Positions 1 through 5,754 of a stretch of 9,228 nucleotides of DNA are shown in pieces. The translations under genes and the position numbers were made by a program. Below the pieces are notes generated by a model. The model did no database searches and had not been told where the DNA came from. It worked only from the letters and a program-made list of their open reading frames with translations. This DNA comes from Candidatus Zixiibacteriota bacterium. GTDB taxonomy: Bacteria > Zixibacteria > MSB-5A5 > GN15 > FEB-12. Location of the stretch: the NCBI GenBank assembly GCA_003641345.1, contig QNAD01000058.1, positions 1 to 9,228 on the forward strand. Direction: 5' to 3'. Each line of letters opens with the position of its first letter. The first letter of the stretch is position 1.

Positions 1-1
1 C

Positions 2-196
2 CTTGACAGGCAACAAAATAAAACATCGTTGACGGCTATGATGAGAATGACCGCTTTTCCTGCAACAATTATTGCTACTCTGGCGGCATCCGGAAGACTT
101 GAAAAGACAGGTTGTATTCCGCAAGAATTAGCTGTAAAGCCATCGCTTTTTATTCCTGAACTTAAAAAACGAAATATCAATCTGATTATTAAATAA
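2..196 (+). CDS. Saccharopine dehydrogenase family protein, C-terminal fragment (5' end outside window)
   Basis: An open frame enters from the left edge and ends at TAA 194-196, giving 64 residues. The stretch TSLTAMMRMTAFPATIIATL followed by ASGRLEKTG and an IPQEL segment matches the C-terminal part of saccharopine dehydrogenase/lysine-forming oxidoreductases, which typically read like 'T-S-M-A-R-T-T-G-F-P-x-x-I-V-A' followed by 'G-x-I-x-x-x-G-V-x-P-P-E'. That family interconverts saccharopine with lysine or an aminoadipate semialdehyde using NAD(P), in the cytoplasm. Because only the C-terminus is present, substrate and direction (lysine synthesis or breakdown) cannot be decided, and a related two-domain saccharopine dehydrogenase-like protein is possible. 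The gene converges on the lpx operon and has no visible partner in the window. Confidence 0.7.
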   Translation, partial: LDRQQNKTSLTAMMRMTAFPATIIATLAASGRLEKTGCIPQELAVKPSLFIPELKKRNINLIIK

Positions 197-262
197 TAAC
201 ACACGGGGCGTATCAAAACGCACGATATGTGGATAGTCTGTAGAAAAAAGCAAAAAGATGGC

Positions 263-279
263 AAGCCTCTTCGAGGCTT
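263..279. terminator. Perfect 7-bp hairpin in convergent intergenic gap, candidate terminator
   Basis: AAGCCTC (263-269), loop TTC, GAGGCTT (273-279). It lies between two converging genes, where a terminator is expected. There is no clean T-run after it on either strand (plus side continues tccca), so it is not a textbook intrinsic terminator and may instead be part of a repeat. Confidence 0.4.
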
Positions 280-332
280 TCCCACAAATTACTTTTTAAT
301 AAAATGGAGGTATCACAAAAGTCTCGCCCTAC

Positions 333-347
333 AGAGGTTACGCCTCT
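333..347. repeat. Second short GAGG-type hairpin, possible repeat remnant or lpxA-side terminator
   Basis: AGAGG (333-337) pairs with CCTCT (343-347) across a 5-base loop. It follows GTCTCGCCCTAC (321-332). The stem reuses the GAGGC word of the hairpin at 263-279. The rest of the 197-381 gap shows no ORF or RNA gene that I recognise. A decayed dispersed intergenic repeat is one reading; a weak terminator for the lpxA transcript is another. Confidence 0.25.
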
Positions 348-381
348 TTGATTGAATATGAATAACACCTCAAGCGGTGGG

Positions 382-1155
382 TTACTTGACTAAACCACGT
401 TCGGAAGATTCTATAAAATCAAGAACCGTTTTTATTTCCGGGATAATTTCAATTTCTGAATTTATTTTTTCAACTGCTTGAGTTGTATTCAAATTACTTT
501 TGAAAAGAATTTTAAATATCTGTTGCAGACCTTTTAATGCTTCTTTTGAAAAACCACGCCGTTTAAGACCAATCAGATTAAGTCCGGCAATTTTCATCGG
601 ATAACCACCGGCTAAAGAATAAGGCACTACATCCTGCTGAACTCTAAAACCGCCACCAATCATTGAGTGACATCCTATTTTGACAAACTGATGAACAGGA
701 AGAACACCACCCAAAATAGCAAAATCACCAATCTCAATATGTCCTGCTAAATTTACAGAATTTGCCATAATCACATTGTTACCGATAATACAATCATGGG
801 CTATGTGTGCATAAGCCATAATCATACAATTTTCACCCACTACGGTTTTATAATGATAATCGGTACCACGATTGATAGTTACAAATTCACGGATAGTTGT
901 ATTATCACCAATAATTGCCTGAGTAATTTCATTGCCAAATTTCAAATCCTGAGGAACAGTTCCAATAACAGCATCTTTGAAAACTTTTACATTTTTTCCA
1001 AGCACTGCACCAGTTGCAAGAAAAACGCCGGGACCAAGTTCTGTGTTATCATCAACAATAACACCATCTTCAATTATTGCAAAAGGTCCTATCTTGACAT
1101 TCTTCCCAAGTTCTGCTTTGGCAGAAACTATTGCTGTTTTATGGATTTCGTTCAT
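382..1155 (-). CDS. lpxA: Acyl-ACP--UDP-N-acetylglucosamine O-acyltransferase LpxA
   Basis: LpxA transfers a 3-hydroxyacyl chain from ACP to the 3-OH of UDP-GlcNAc, the first step of lipid A synthesis, as a cytoplasmic left-handed beta-helix trimer. The 257-residue length is normal for the family. The first about 185 residues show the hexapeptide pattern (for example IGPFAI, IGDNTTI, IGNNVI, IGDFAI). The motif AHIAHDC carries H117 and H120, the latter matching catalytic His125 of E. coli; VHQF gives H155, matching His160. The C-terminal helical part begins at GLNLIGLKRRGFS. G168 aligns with E. coli Gly173, the chain-length ruler, so a long hydroxyacyl chain (about C14 or more) is inferred rather than C10. 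The ATG at 1153-1155 overlaps the lpxC-fabZ stop in an ATGA, so translation is probably coupled. It is the last gene of the operon. Confidence 0.97.
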   Translation of the reverse strand: MNEIHKTAIVSAKAELGKNVKIGPFAIIEDGVIVDDNTELGPGVFLATGAVLGKNVKVFKDAVIGTVPQDLKFGNEITQAIIGDNTTIREFVTINRGTDYHYKTVVGENCMIMAYAHIAHDCIIGNNVIMANSVNLAGHIEIGDFAILGGVLPVHQFVKIGCHSMIGGGFRVQQDVVPYSLAGGYPMKIAGLNLIGLKRRGFSKEALKGLQQIFKILFKSNLNTTQAVEKINSEIEIIPEIKTVLDFIESSERGLVK

Positions 1156-2543
1156 CGGTCAATCACCATCGCCATAAAATCAGCCGAAGCCACAAGTTTA
1201 TCATCAACAAAAGTCTTCCCTGACATCTTGCATGCACTTCTTCTGAAAGATTGCATCTCAAGTTCAAACCGAAGCTGGTCACCGGGGACAACCGGACTGC
1301 GGAATTTTGCTTTATCAATAGACATAAAATAAACAACTTTTTCCTGAGGGTTCTCAATTGCATTTAATAGAAGTACTCCACCAGCTTGAGCCATCGCTTC
1401 CAGAATCATAACGCCCGGCATAATCGGATGTCCCGGAAAATGTCCTTGAAAAAAGGGTTCATTGAAAGTAACATTTTTAATTGCTGTCACTCTTTTCTCC
1501 GGAACCAAATCAAGAATTCTATCAATCAATAGAAAAGGATAACGGTGGGGCATTATTTTTAAAATAGAATTTATATCAAATAAGGCGGCTGAATTTTTTG
1601 AGGCAAACTTACGAGCAATTTTTTTCTTTTTATATAGCTCTCGCATTTTTTTAGCTAAGGCAACATTTGCTTTATGACCAGAACGTGCCGCCAATACATG
1701 ACCCTTAAACGGAACACCAATCAGAAAAAGATCACCCAATAAATCTAATGTTTTGTGGCGAACAGGCTCGTTGTAAAACCTGAGCGGAATATCATTTATT
1801 ATTCCAGTTTCTCCTACAAATGCTTTTTCTTTTAAGTTGAGAGCAGATTTAATACGGTCAACCTCAATTTGCCCTAAATCTGAGTCATAAATAACAATCG
1901 CATTTTCCAGTCCACCACCTTTTATCAATCCTGCTTCTTTAAGCATTTCAACTTCAGAGAGAAAACAGAAAGTTCTTGCAGGAGCAAATTCATCTACGAA
2001 TTCTTTCTCAAGATCAACTAAGGTAGTGTATTGAGTTCCCAGAGCTGGGCTTTTATAGTCTATCATAAATGTTATGCGAAGATCGTCAGACGGAGTTACC
2101 ACCAAATCAACATGTCGGTCACTTTCGCTGTAAGCCATCGGTGAGTCTATCTCAAGATAATACTTATCTTCGTCCTGGTCTTCTATTCCAGCTTCGAGAA
2201 TTTTATCAACAAACGGTTTTGATGAACCATCGCAGACCGGCGGTTCAATATTGTCCAACTCCACCAGCATATTATCTATTTGAAGTCCTGCAAATGCCGC
2301 AAGAATATGTTCAACAGTATAAACTTTTGCTTCCCCTTGCTGCAAAGTAGTTCCTCGAGAAATATCCACAACATGATCAACGTCTGCTTGAATCCATGGA
2401 CTATCGGAAAGGTCAACTCTTACAAACCGGATACCGGTATTAGGTTTTGCCGGCTTAAAAGTCATGTTAACACCAACTCCGGTGTGAAGACCTACGCCTG
2501 CTATTGAAATCTCTTTTTTAATCGTTCTTTGTTTTTCGTACAT
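1152..2543 (-). CDS. lpxC/fabZ: Bifunctional UDP-3-O-acyl-N-acetylglucosamine deacetylase / 3-hydroxyacyl-ACP dehydratase (LpxC-FabZ fusion)
   Basis: A 463-residue fusion. Residues 1 to about 305 are LpxC, the zinc deacetylase that commits substrate to lipid A. E78-H79 sit in TVEHILAAFAG, H263 and D267 in RHKTLDLLGDL, and H290 in SGHKAN, corresponding to the E. coli zinc ligands and catalytic residues. A lysine-rich linker (about 303-322) leads to FabZ, about 323-463, which dehydrates 3-hydroxyacyl-ACP in fatty acid elongation: IMPHRYPFLLIDRI, then catalytic H368 in GHFPGHP and E382 in LEAMAQ, 14 residues apart as in FabZ. The same arrangement is typical of Bacteroidota and relatives. The frame is open up to a TTG at 2597, but ATG 2541-2543 is chosen: it has AAGG 7-8 bases upstream, gives the family's usual N-terminus, and the upstream codons lie in a likely promoter. 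The fusion pairs two enzymes that draw on the same hydroxyacyl-ACP pool. Confidence 0.96.
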   Translation of the reverse strand: MYEKQRTIKKEISIAGVGLHTGVGVNMTFKPAKPNTGIRFVRVDLSDSPWIQADVDHVVDISRGTTLQQGEAKVYTVEHILAAFAGLQIDNMLVELDNIEPPVCDGSSKPFVDKILEAGIEDQDEDKYYLEIDSPMAYSESDRHVDLVVTPSDDLRITFMIDYKSPALGTQYTTLVDLEKEFVDEFAPARTFCFLSEVEMLKEAGLIKGGGLENAIVIYDSDLGQIEVDRIKSALNLKEKAFVGETGIINDIPLRFYNEPVRHKTLDLLGDLFLIGVPFKGHVLAARSGHKANVALAKKMRELYKKKKIARKFASKNSAALFDINSILKIMPHRYPFLLIDRILDLVPEKRVTAIKNVTFNEPFFQGHFPGHPIMPGVMILEAMAQAGGVLLLNAIENPQEKVVYFMSIDKAKFRSPVVPGDQLRFELEMQSFRRSACKMSGKTFVDDKLVASADFMAMVIDR

Positions 2544-2551
2544 ATTTTCTA

Positions 2552-2555
2552 CCTT
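2552..2555 (-). promoter_or_regulatory. Ribosome binding site of lpxC-fabZ
   Basis: AAGG on the minus strand, 8 bases before the ATG at 2543. It supports that start over the 18-codon longer frame. Confidence 0.6.
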
Positions 2556-2568
2556 GAAATTTGGCACG

Positions 2569-2597
2569 AAAATACGATATTTATGAGCTATTCTCAA
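2569..2597 (-). promoter_or_regulatory. Candidate sigma70-like promoter of the lpxC-fabZ-lpxA operon
   Basis: On the minus strand, TTGAGA (2597-2592) and TATTTT (2574-2569) are separated by exactly 17 bases: five of six matches to the -35 consensus and four of six to the -10. Initiation near 2562 would leave a leader of about 20 bases before the lpxC ATG, with the ribosome binding site inside it. The RHH gene ends 31 bases upstream, so lpx genes may also receive read-through. Identified by eye only. Confidence 0.45.
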
Positions 2598-2628
2598 GTA
2601 TTTTTATTAGTTTAATAATAAATTTCTC

Positions 2629-2886
2629 TCAAATATCCTTTAACGATTTAACCTGCCTTAATTTACGAAAAAGAGATATATACTCTTTGACCATTAGTTC
2701 TTCCGCCTGCGAAAGCCCTTCCATCATTGGGATACCAATTTTCAAAACCGCCCTGACCATATCGGCAGTAGTACGATCATACCGATCGGCTAATTGTTTT
2801 AGTTTTTCTTTAAGCTCATATGATACAAAAATAGAAATACAATGAGAGCCTTTTATTTTTTCTGATTTTTGAGAATTATTGCTCAT
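2629..2886 (-). CDS. Small ribbon-helix-helix DNA-binding protein
   Basis: An 85-residue protein with the CopG/Arc/MetJ pattern: a charged tail (1-13), a beta strand (HCISIFVS, about 15-22), helix A (YELKEKLKQLADRYD, about 23-37) and helix B starting at RTTADMVRAVLKIG (about 38-51). A charged C-terminal helix (about 60-78) follows. RHH proteins dimerise and insert a two-stranded sheet into the major groove of short palindromes, usually as repressors. The frame is open to an upstream ATG at 2931, but ATG 2884-2886 has AGGAG 7 bases upstream, and the longer version would overlap the previous gene's end. It starts 16 bases after the upstream sigma4-like gene, so the two are probably cotranscribed. 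The target is unknown; nearby palindromes are candidates. An antitoxin role is possible, but no toxin is recognisable beside it. Confidence 0.85.
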   Translation of the reverse strand: MSNNSQKSEKIKGSHCISIFVSYELKEKLKQLADRYDRTTADMVRAVLKIGIPMMEGLSQAEELMVKEYISLFRKLRQVKSLKDI

Positions 2887-2893
2887 TTTCAAT

Positions 2894-2898
2894 CTCCT
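2894..2898 (-). promoter_or_regulatory. Strong ribosome binding site deciding the RHH start
   Basis: AGGAG on the minus strand, 7 bases before ATG 2886. It lies just beyond the stop of the upstream gene and selects this start over the ATG at 2931. Confidence 0.75.
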
Positions 2899-2902
2899 AA
2901 AT

Positions 2903-3478
2903 TTAGAATTTATTAATGTGATATTTTTCATGCCCTATTAATATTTGTGGTGATTTAATTTTTAGAGAAAATTTTGATTCAATCTCTTCTAAGACTGGTT
3001 TCCACGTTTTTTTCTTATCTCTATTAGATATGATTTGATTTATCTGATTACAAAAATCTGACTGACAGATAATACATTTATTATTTAGTTTGGTCTTTAG
3101 ACCATATTCTTGGGCAACAAAACCGGCTAATTCTTTTTTTAATTTCTTGAGTGCTCTTTTATGGACAGTCTCTAAGCGGTATATTTCTTTATTCGATTTT
3201 TCAGATATTTCACGATAAGTTTTACCCATATAATAAAAATGAATAATAAATTCCCGCTCATTGACCGAAAGTTTTTCAAGGGCAACTTTTACAGTTTTTT
3301 TTAATTTCTCAATTTTTTTCTGCTTTTCGATTAATTTTTGATTAAATAGCTTACCGGTATTTAACCCAAACAATTCCATGAAATTCAAATTATCAGGTAA
3401 ATCACTATTAAAATCTTTTGATGGATCATGTCCAATATCTGAAATCCAATTTTGGTATATAATTCTCTTTTTATTCAT
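2903..3478 (-). CDS. Sigma-70 region 4-like helix-turn-helix protein with C-terminal Cys/His module, unknown role
   Basis: A 191-residue protein whose exact family I do not recognise. Residues about 45-118 are lysine-rich and helical. They contain a sigma region 4-like segment: ALEKLSVNEREFIIHFYYMG (about 66-85), then KTYREISEKSNKEIYRLETV and HKRALKKLKKEL, the usual 'L-S-x-x-E-R ... YREIA ... V ... R-A-L-x-K-L' layout. No sigma region 2 is present, so it is not a complete sigma factor. The C-terminal part has C135-x2-C138 (plus C143), a W/I/F-spaced helical middle and H183-x3-H187. This spacing recalls small zinc-binding modules of the type 'CxxC...I...F...H..H' found in phage and plasmid regulators. 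ATG 3476-3478 has GGAGG 4 bases upstream. It leads the RHH gene. Plausible roles are a phage-type activator (compare ArpU-like regulators) or a locus-specific regulator; both are inference. Confidence 0.75.
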   Translation of the reverse strand: MNKKRIIYQNWISDIGHDPSKDFNSDLPDNLNFMELFGLNTGKLFNQKLIEKQKKIEKLKKTVKVALEKLSVNEREFIIHFYYMGKTYREISEKSNKEIYRLETVHKRALKKLKKELAGFVAQEYGLKTKLNNKCIICQSDFCNQINQIISNRDKKKTWKPVLEEIESKFSLKIKSPQILIGHEKYHINKF

Positions 3479-3482
3479 TCGT

Positions 3483-3487
3483 CCTCC
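3483..3487 (-). promoter_or_regulatory. Strong ribosome binding site of the sigma4-like gene
   Basis: GGAGG on the minus strand, 4 bases before ATG 3478. This is a stronger match than those before lpxC, the omptin-like gene or the DUF4097 gene, and it matches the style of the RHH gene's site. Confidence 0.7.
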
Positions 3488-3561
3488 GTTTTTATGAACA
3501 AAAAGAGGGTTTTTATATGATTTGTCGATTACATGCAGGTCACTTCAAATCGAACCGTTTA

Positions 3562-3578
3562 GTGAATAACACTTTCAC
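3562..3578. repeat. Imperfect inverted repeat GTGAA-N7-TTCAC
   Basis: Five-base arms (3562-3566 and 3574-3578) around a 7-base spacer, inside the 273-base divergent gap between the sigma4-like gene and the CPBP gene. Short enough to be chance; listed as a possible operator half-site pair. Confidence 0.2.
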
Positions 3579-3600
3579 AACTCACTTCGTTGCCGTTGAA

Positions 3601-3616
3601 TTACTTATATAAGTAA
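3601..3616. promoter_or_regulatory. Perfect 16-bp palindrome, candidate operator in the divergent gap
   Basis: TTACTTAT joined directly to its reverse complement ATAAGTAA with no spacer. It lies 122 bases before the sigma4-like start and 135 bases before the CPBP start, with genes diverging on each side. Spacer-less palindromes like this suit a dimeric DNA-binding protein rather than an RNA hairpin. The adjacent RHH or sigma4-like protein could be the binder, as autoregulation is common for RHH proteins; this is inference. Confidence 0.4.
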
Positions 3617-3664
3617 AAGAGATAATCAAAAAATTCTCATTTTTGCCGATTAATGAATAGATAT

Positions 3665-3683
3665 GATATTTATGTGAAATATC
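3665..3683. promoter_or_regulatory. Inverted repeat GATATTT-N5-AAATATC upstream of the CPBP gene
   Basis: Perfect 7-base arms (3665-3671, 3677-3683) around ATGTG. Its centre is about 42 bases before the start point expected from the TATAAT at 3704-3709, the position used by class II activators, and no good -35 hexamer is present there. An AT-rich chance repeat remains possible. Confidence 0.35.
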
Positions 3684-3703
3684 TTATTTCTTGATTTTTG
3701 AGA

Positions 3704-3709
3704 TATAAT
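3704..3709 (+). promoter_or_regulatory. Consensus -10 hexamer TATAAT, candidate CPBP promoter
   Basis: Exact TATAAT 42 bases before the proposed TTG start. No recognisable -35 lies 16-18 bases upstream, so it would need an activator or be a chance match in AT-rich DNA. Confidence 0.3.
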
Positions 3710-3751
3710 GTTTTATGTGACATTAAGTAATATTGCAAAAGGAAAACTGAT

Positions 3752-4522
3752 TTGGATAATTTGGAAAGAATGGAAGTATATTCTACGCAACTTGACCCTC
3801 AAACTAATGACCCTCTGTATAAATTTAAGGAATGGTCAAATAATCTTGATTTCTCTCTTTCAAAAATGACTTATGTTTCTTTAATCTTCTTAATTGTAGG
3901 ATATCCTCTTTTATCAATTGGTTTTACCGATGACCCGACCAGCATGTTAAAAAATCTCAACGAGGGTATGCTGTTATTTCTTTTGATATCAACCATCATT
4001 ATGCAGTGGTTGATATTTTTAATGATTTATGTTTCTGCTTTCAGGGAAAAAACTGGATTGGCTGGATTAGGTTTCAAAAAAATTCGTGGAATAGATTTTT
4101 TATGGGGATTTTCTTTTCTTCTGGTAGCAAATTTAATTTTATCAGGCGTAGCCTGGATTTTGGGACAAATCGGTTTACCTATGCCGGGGGAAATTTCTCT
4201 TTTAATCCCTACTGATACTACCGGGCGAATTGTCTGGGTAGCTGTTTCATTGACTGCAGGGATTTGTGAGGAAACTGCTTTTAGGGGATATTTGATGACC
4301 CGTATAAAAATTTTAGGTAAATTTAACGGCTGGATTGTTCCAACACTAATTTCAGCCATTGTTTTTGGTGCCTGTCATGCCTATCAAGGATGGCCAGGAT
4401 TTATAGTAATTACCTGCTATGGATTGATGTTTTCACTTTTATATCTTCGTACACGCTCTCTCTGGCCTCTTATTATAGCTCATTTTTTCCAGGATTTTGG
4501 TGCTCTATTTTTTCCTCAATAA
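3752..4522 (+). CDS. CPBP family intramembrane glutamic protease (Rce1/Abi type)
   Basis: A 256-residue membrane protein of the CPBP (CAAX protease and bacteriocin-processing) family. The three family motifs are present: E173-E174-x3-R178 in GICEETAFRGY, F205-x3-H209 in VFGACHAYQG, and H244-x3-D248 in IIAHFFQDFG. These form the active site inside the membrane. About seven hydrophobic segments are visible: roughly 37-57, 72-95, 113-138, 159-171, 194-208, 215-232 and 237-253, after a cytoplasmic N-terminus of about 35 residues. The start is taken as TTG 3752, which has AAGGA 8 bases upstream; ATG 3770 (residue 7) is a real alternative with a weaker GGAAAG. Bacterial members cleave or mature diverse substrates, so the target is unknown. 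The omptin-like gene follows after 65 bases on the same strand, possibly cotranscribed. Confidence 0.9.
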   Translation: MDNLERMEVYSTQLDPQTNDPLYKFKEWSNNLDFSLSKMTYVSLIFLIVGYPLLSIGFTDDPTSMLKNLNEGMLLFLLISTIIMQWLIFLMIYVSAFREKTGLAGLGFKKIRGIDFLWGFSFLLVANLILSGVAWILGQIGLPMPGEISLLIPTDTTGRIVWVAVSLTAGICEETAFRGYLMTRIKILGKFNGWIVPTLISAIVFGACHAYQGWPGFIVITCYGLMFSLLYLRTRSLWPLIIAHFFQDFGALFFPQ

Positions 4523-4587
4523 AAATACCGATTGGAAATCATTGGTTATAGATGTATCTTCAATAAAATTTTGCTACTTGGAATATA

Positions 4588-5598
4588 ATGATTAAAAGAT
4601 TTGTTCTTACATCAGTCTGTTTCTTACTTCTATTTTCAAATGTAAAATCAGAACAAAAATTTGAATGGAATTTTTCACCTATATTGCAAAAGAATTGGGG
4701 CAGTACTGAATATGAATTGAATGCAGAATTTCTTACTTATGATCCGGATTCTGTTATTATTTCCCGTCAAATTATTTCAATTTTGGAATTTCCTATGGAT
4801 AGATTTACTGTAGGAGCTGAACTTGAAATAAATTCTTTTGATACTTCGAAAAATTTCTGGTATGCAAAAATAGCCGGTGCCATAAATATTACAAATCCAA
4901 ACGAAAACATGACTGACAACGATTGGGATAAAGTATTAGGCCGTTTTGATACCAAATTCAGCTATACCGAATCAAACGCCGAGCTATCAGGACTTAACAT
5001 AAAAATTGAAGCTGGCCGAGATATGTTCAAACTATATGGAATGAATATTGGCATGATAATTGGCGTTAAATATCAAAATCTAAAGTTTGACATCAACGAT
5101 TTCTCTGGCTGGCAAAAACCATTTGATCCTATAAATTTTGTCTATACAGATTCTATAACTATTTACTCTATCGTACCTGCTCTGACTTATAGTATTATTT
5201 ATACTACTCCATATATTGGTTTTATCTCTCATAATAAACTTAGTAGAAACAGTTCAGTTAATTTGAAAGCAGCCCTGCAATCAGTATTGGTTAAAGATGA
5301 AGACAATCATCTGCTTCGAAAAAAAATATCAACCTCTTCCGGTTCAGGATTAGGATTTTTGGGTGGTGTAGAATTTAAGATAAAATTGCAAAAATCTAAA
5401 TCAGGCATTCAGCCGTTTATAAAACTAACCGGAGATATTAATATAATGAAGGTTGAAACCAACCAAACCCAAACCTGGTATGGTGATGACCCCGCAACAC
5501 CTGATATAGATGATACTGGCGAAGTTTCAGGCCCATTACCGCATATTATCCGTAGTAAACAAATTTCAGTTGGCGCCCAATTCGGGCTTTCTTTCTAA
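4588..5598 (+). CDS. Omptin-like outer-membrane beta-barrel aspartyl protease
   Basis: A 336-residue exported protein. Residues 1-22 are a signal peptide (MIKR, hydrophobic core FVLTSVCFLLLFS, cleavage near S-E); the remainder alternates like a beta barrel and ends in phenylalanine (QFGLSF), as outer-membrane barrels do. I assign omptin from local matches to OmpT: NMTDNDW (D110, D112) resembles NMVDQDW with OmpT Asp83/Asp85, and DNH (D239, H241) matches the Asp210-x-His212 pair. The spacing between pairs is nearly the same (127 versus 125 residues from the second Asp to the third). TTPYIGF at 206-212 resembles the conserved MPYIGL. Omptins cleave surface peptides between basic residues and need LPS for activity. 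Overall similarity is low, so protease activity is predicted, not shown. The ATG has a weak TGGA upstream. An unrelated barrel with chance motifs is the alternative. Confidence 0.75.
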   Translation: MIKRFVLTSVCFLLLFSNVKSEQKFEWNFSPILQKNWGSTEYELNAEFLTYDPDSVIISRQIISILEFPMDRFTVGAELEINSFDTSKNFWYAKIAGAINITNPNENMTDNDWDKVLGRFDTKFSYTESNAELSGLNIKIEAGRDMFKLYGMNIGMIIGVKYQNLKFDINDFSGWQKPFDPINFVYTDSITIYSIVPALTYSIIYTTPYIGFISHNKLSRNSSVNLKAALQSVLVKDEDNHLLRKKISTSSGSGLGFLGGVEFKIKLQKSKSGIQPFIKLTGDINIMKVETNQTQTWYGDDPATPDIDDTGEVSGPLPHIIRSKQISVGAQFGLSF

Positions 5599-5605
5599 CG
5601 CCATA

Positions 5606-5620
5606 CAAGTCATAGACTTG
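5606..5620 (+). terminator. Short hairpin after the omptin-like gene
   Basis: CAAGTC (5606-5611), loop ATA, GACTTG (5615-5620), 8 bases after the stop codon. Perfect 6-bp stem but followed by caatac rather than a T-run, so it could be a weak or factor-dependent terminator or an mRNA-stabilising hairpin. Confidence 0.3.
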
Positions 5621-5733
5621 CAATACATTAAAAAATATAACTATGTTTAGCGGTTTTATATCGCTTTAACAATAATCTCTAAATTAGAATAAATATCAAG
5701 CAACATAAATGTTTAGTAATCGTATAATCAATT

Positions 5734-5754
5734 GAACAAGTATGCATATTGTTC
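5734..5754. promoter_or_regulatory. 20-bp palindrome interrupted by one base, candidate operator
   Basis: GAACAA-g-TATG (5734-5744) pairs with CATATTGTTC (5745-5754). Without the single G at 5740, the two 10-base halves are exact reverse complements. It directly abuts the TTGAGA -35 candidate at 5755. The length and position suggest a binding site for a dimeric regulator controlling the downstream transcript; the regulator is unknown. Confidence 0.5.

Noticed and set aside
796..1332. 178-codon plus-strand frame opposite lpxA/lpxC-fabZ
   Set aside because: Antisense to well-supported conserved genes, Cys/Ser/Asn-rich with no domain features.
2544..2597. 18-codon N-terminal extension of lpxC-fabZ from TTG 2597
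   Set aside because: No family resemblance in the extra residues; ATG 2543 has a ribosome site, and the extension overlaps a -35/-10 pair.
2887..2931. Longer RHH protein starting at ATG 2931
   Set aside because: It would overlap the end of the preceding gene, and the AGGAG site clearly points to ATG 2886.
2629..3478. Toxin-antitoxin module (RHH antitoxin plus partner)
   Set aside because: The partner is a DNA-binding-type protein, not a recognisable toxin, and is the upstream gene; kept only as an outside possibility.
3691..3709. TTGATT/TATAAT as a complete promoter
   Set aside because: The spacing is only 7 bases, far from the required 16-18.
3479..3751. tRNA, small RNA or insertion-sequence end in the divergent gap
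   Set aside because: No cloverleaf, no terminal inverted repeats with target duplication and no transposase fragment were visible.
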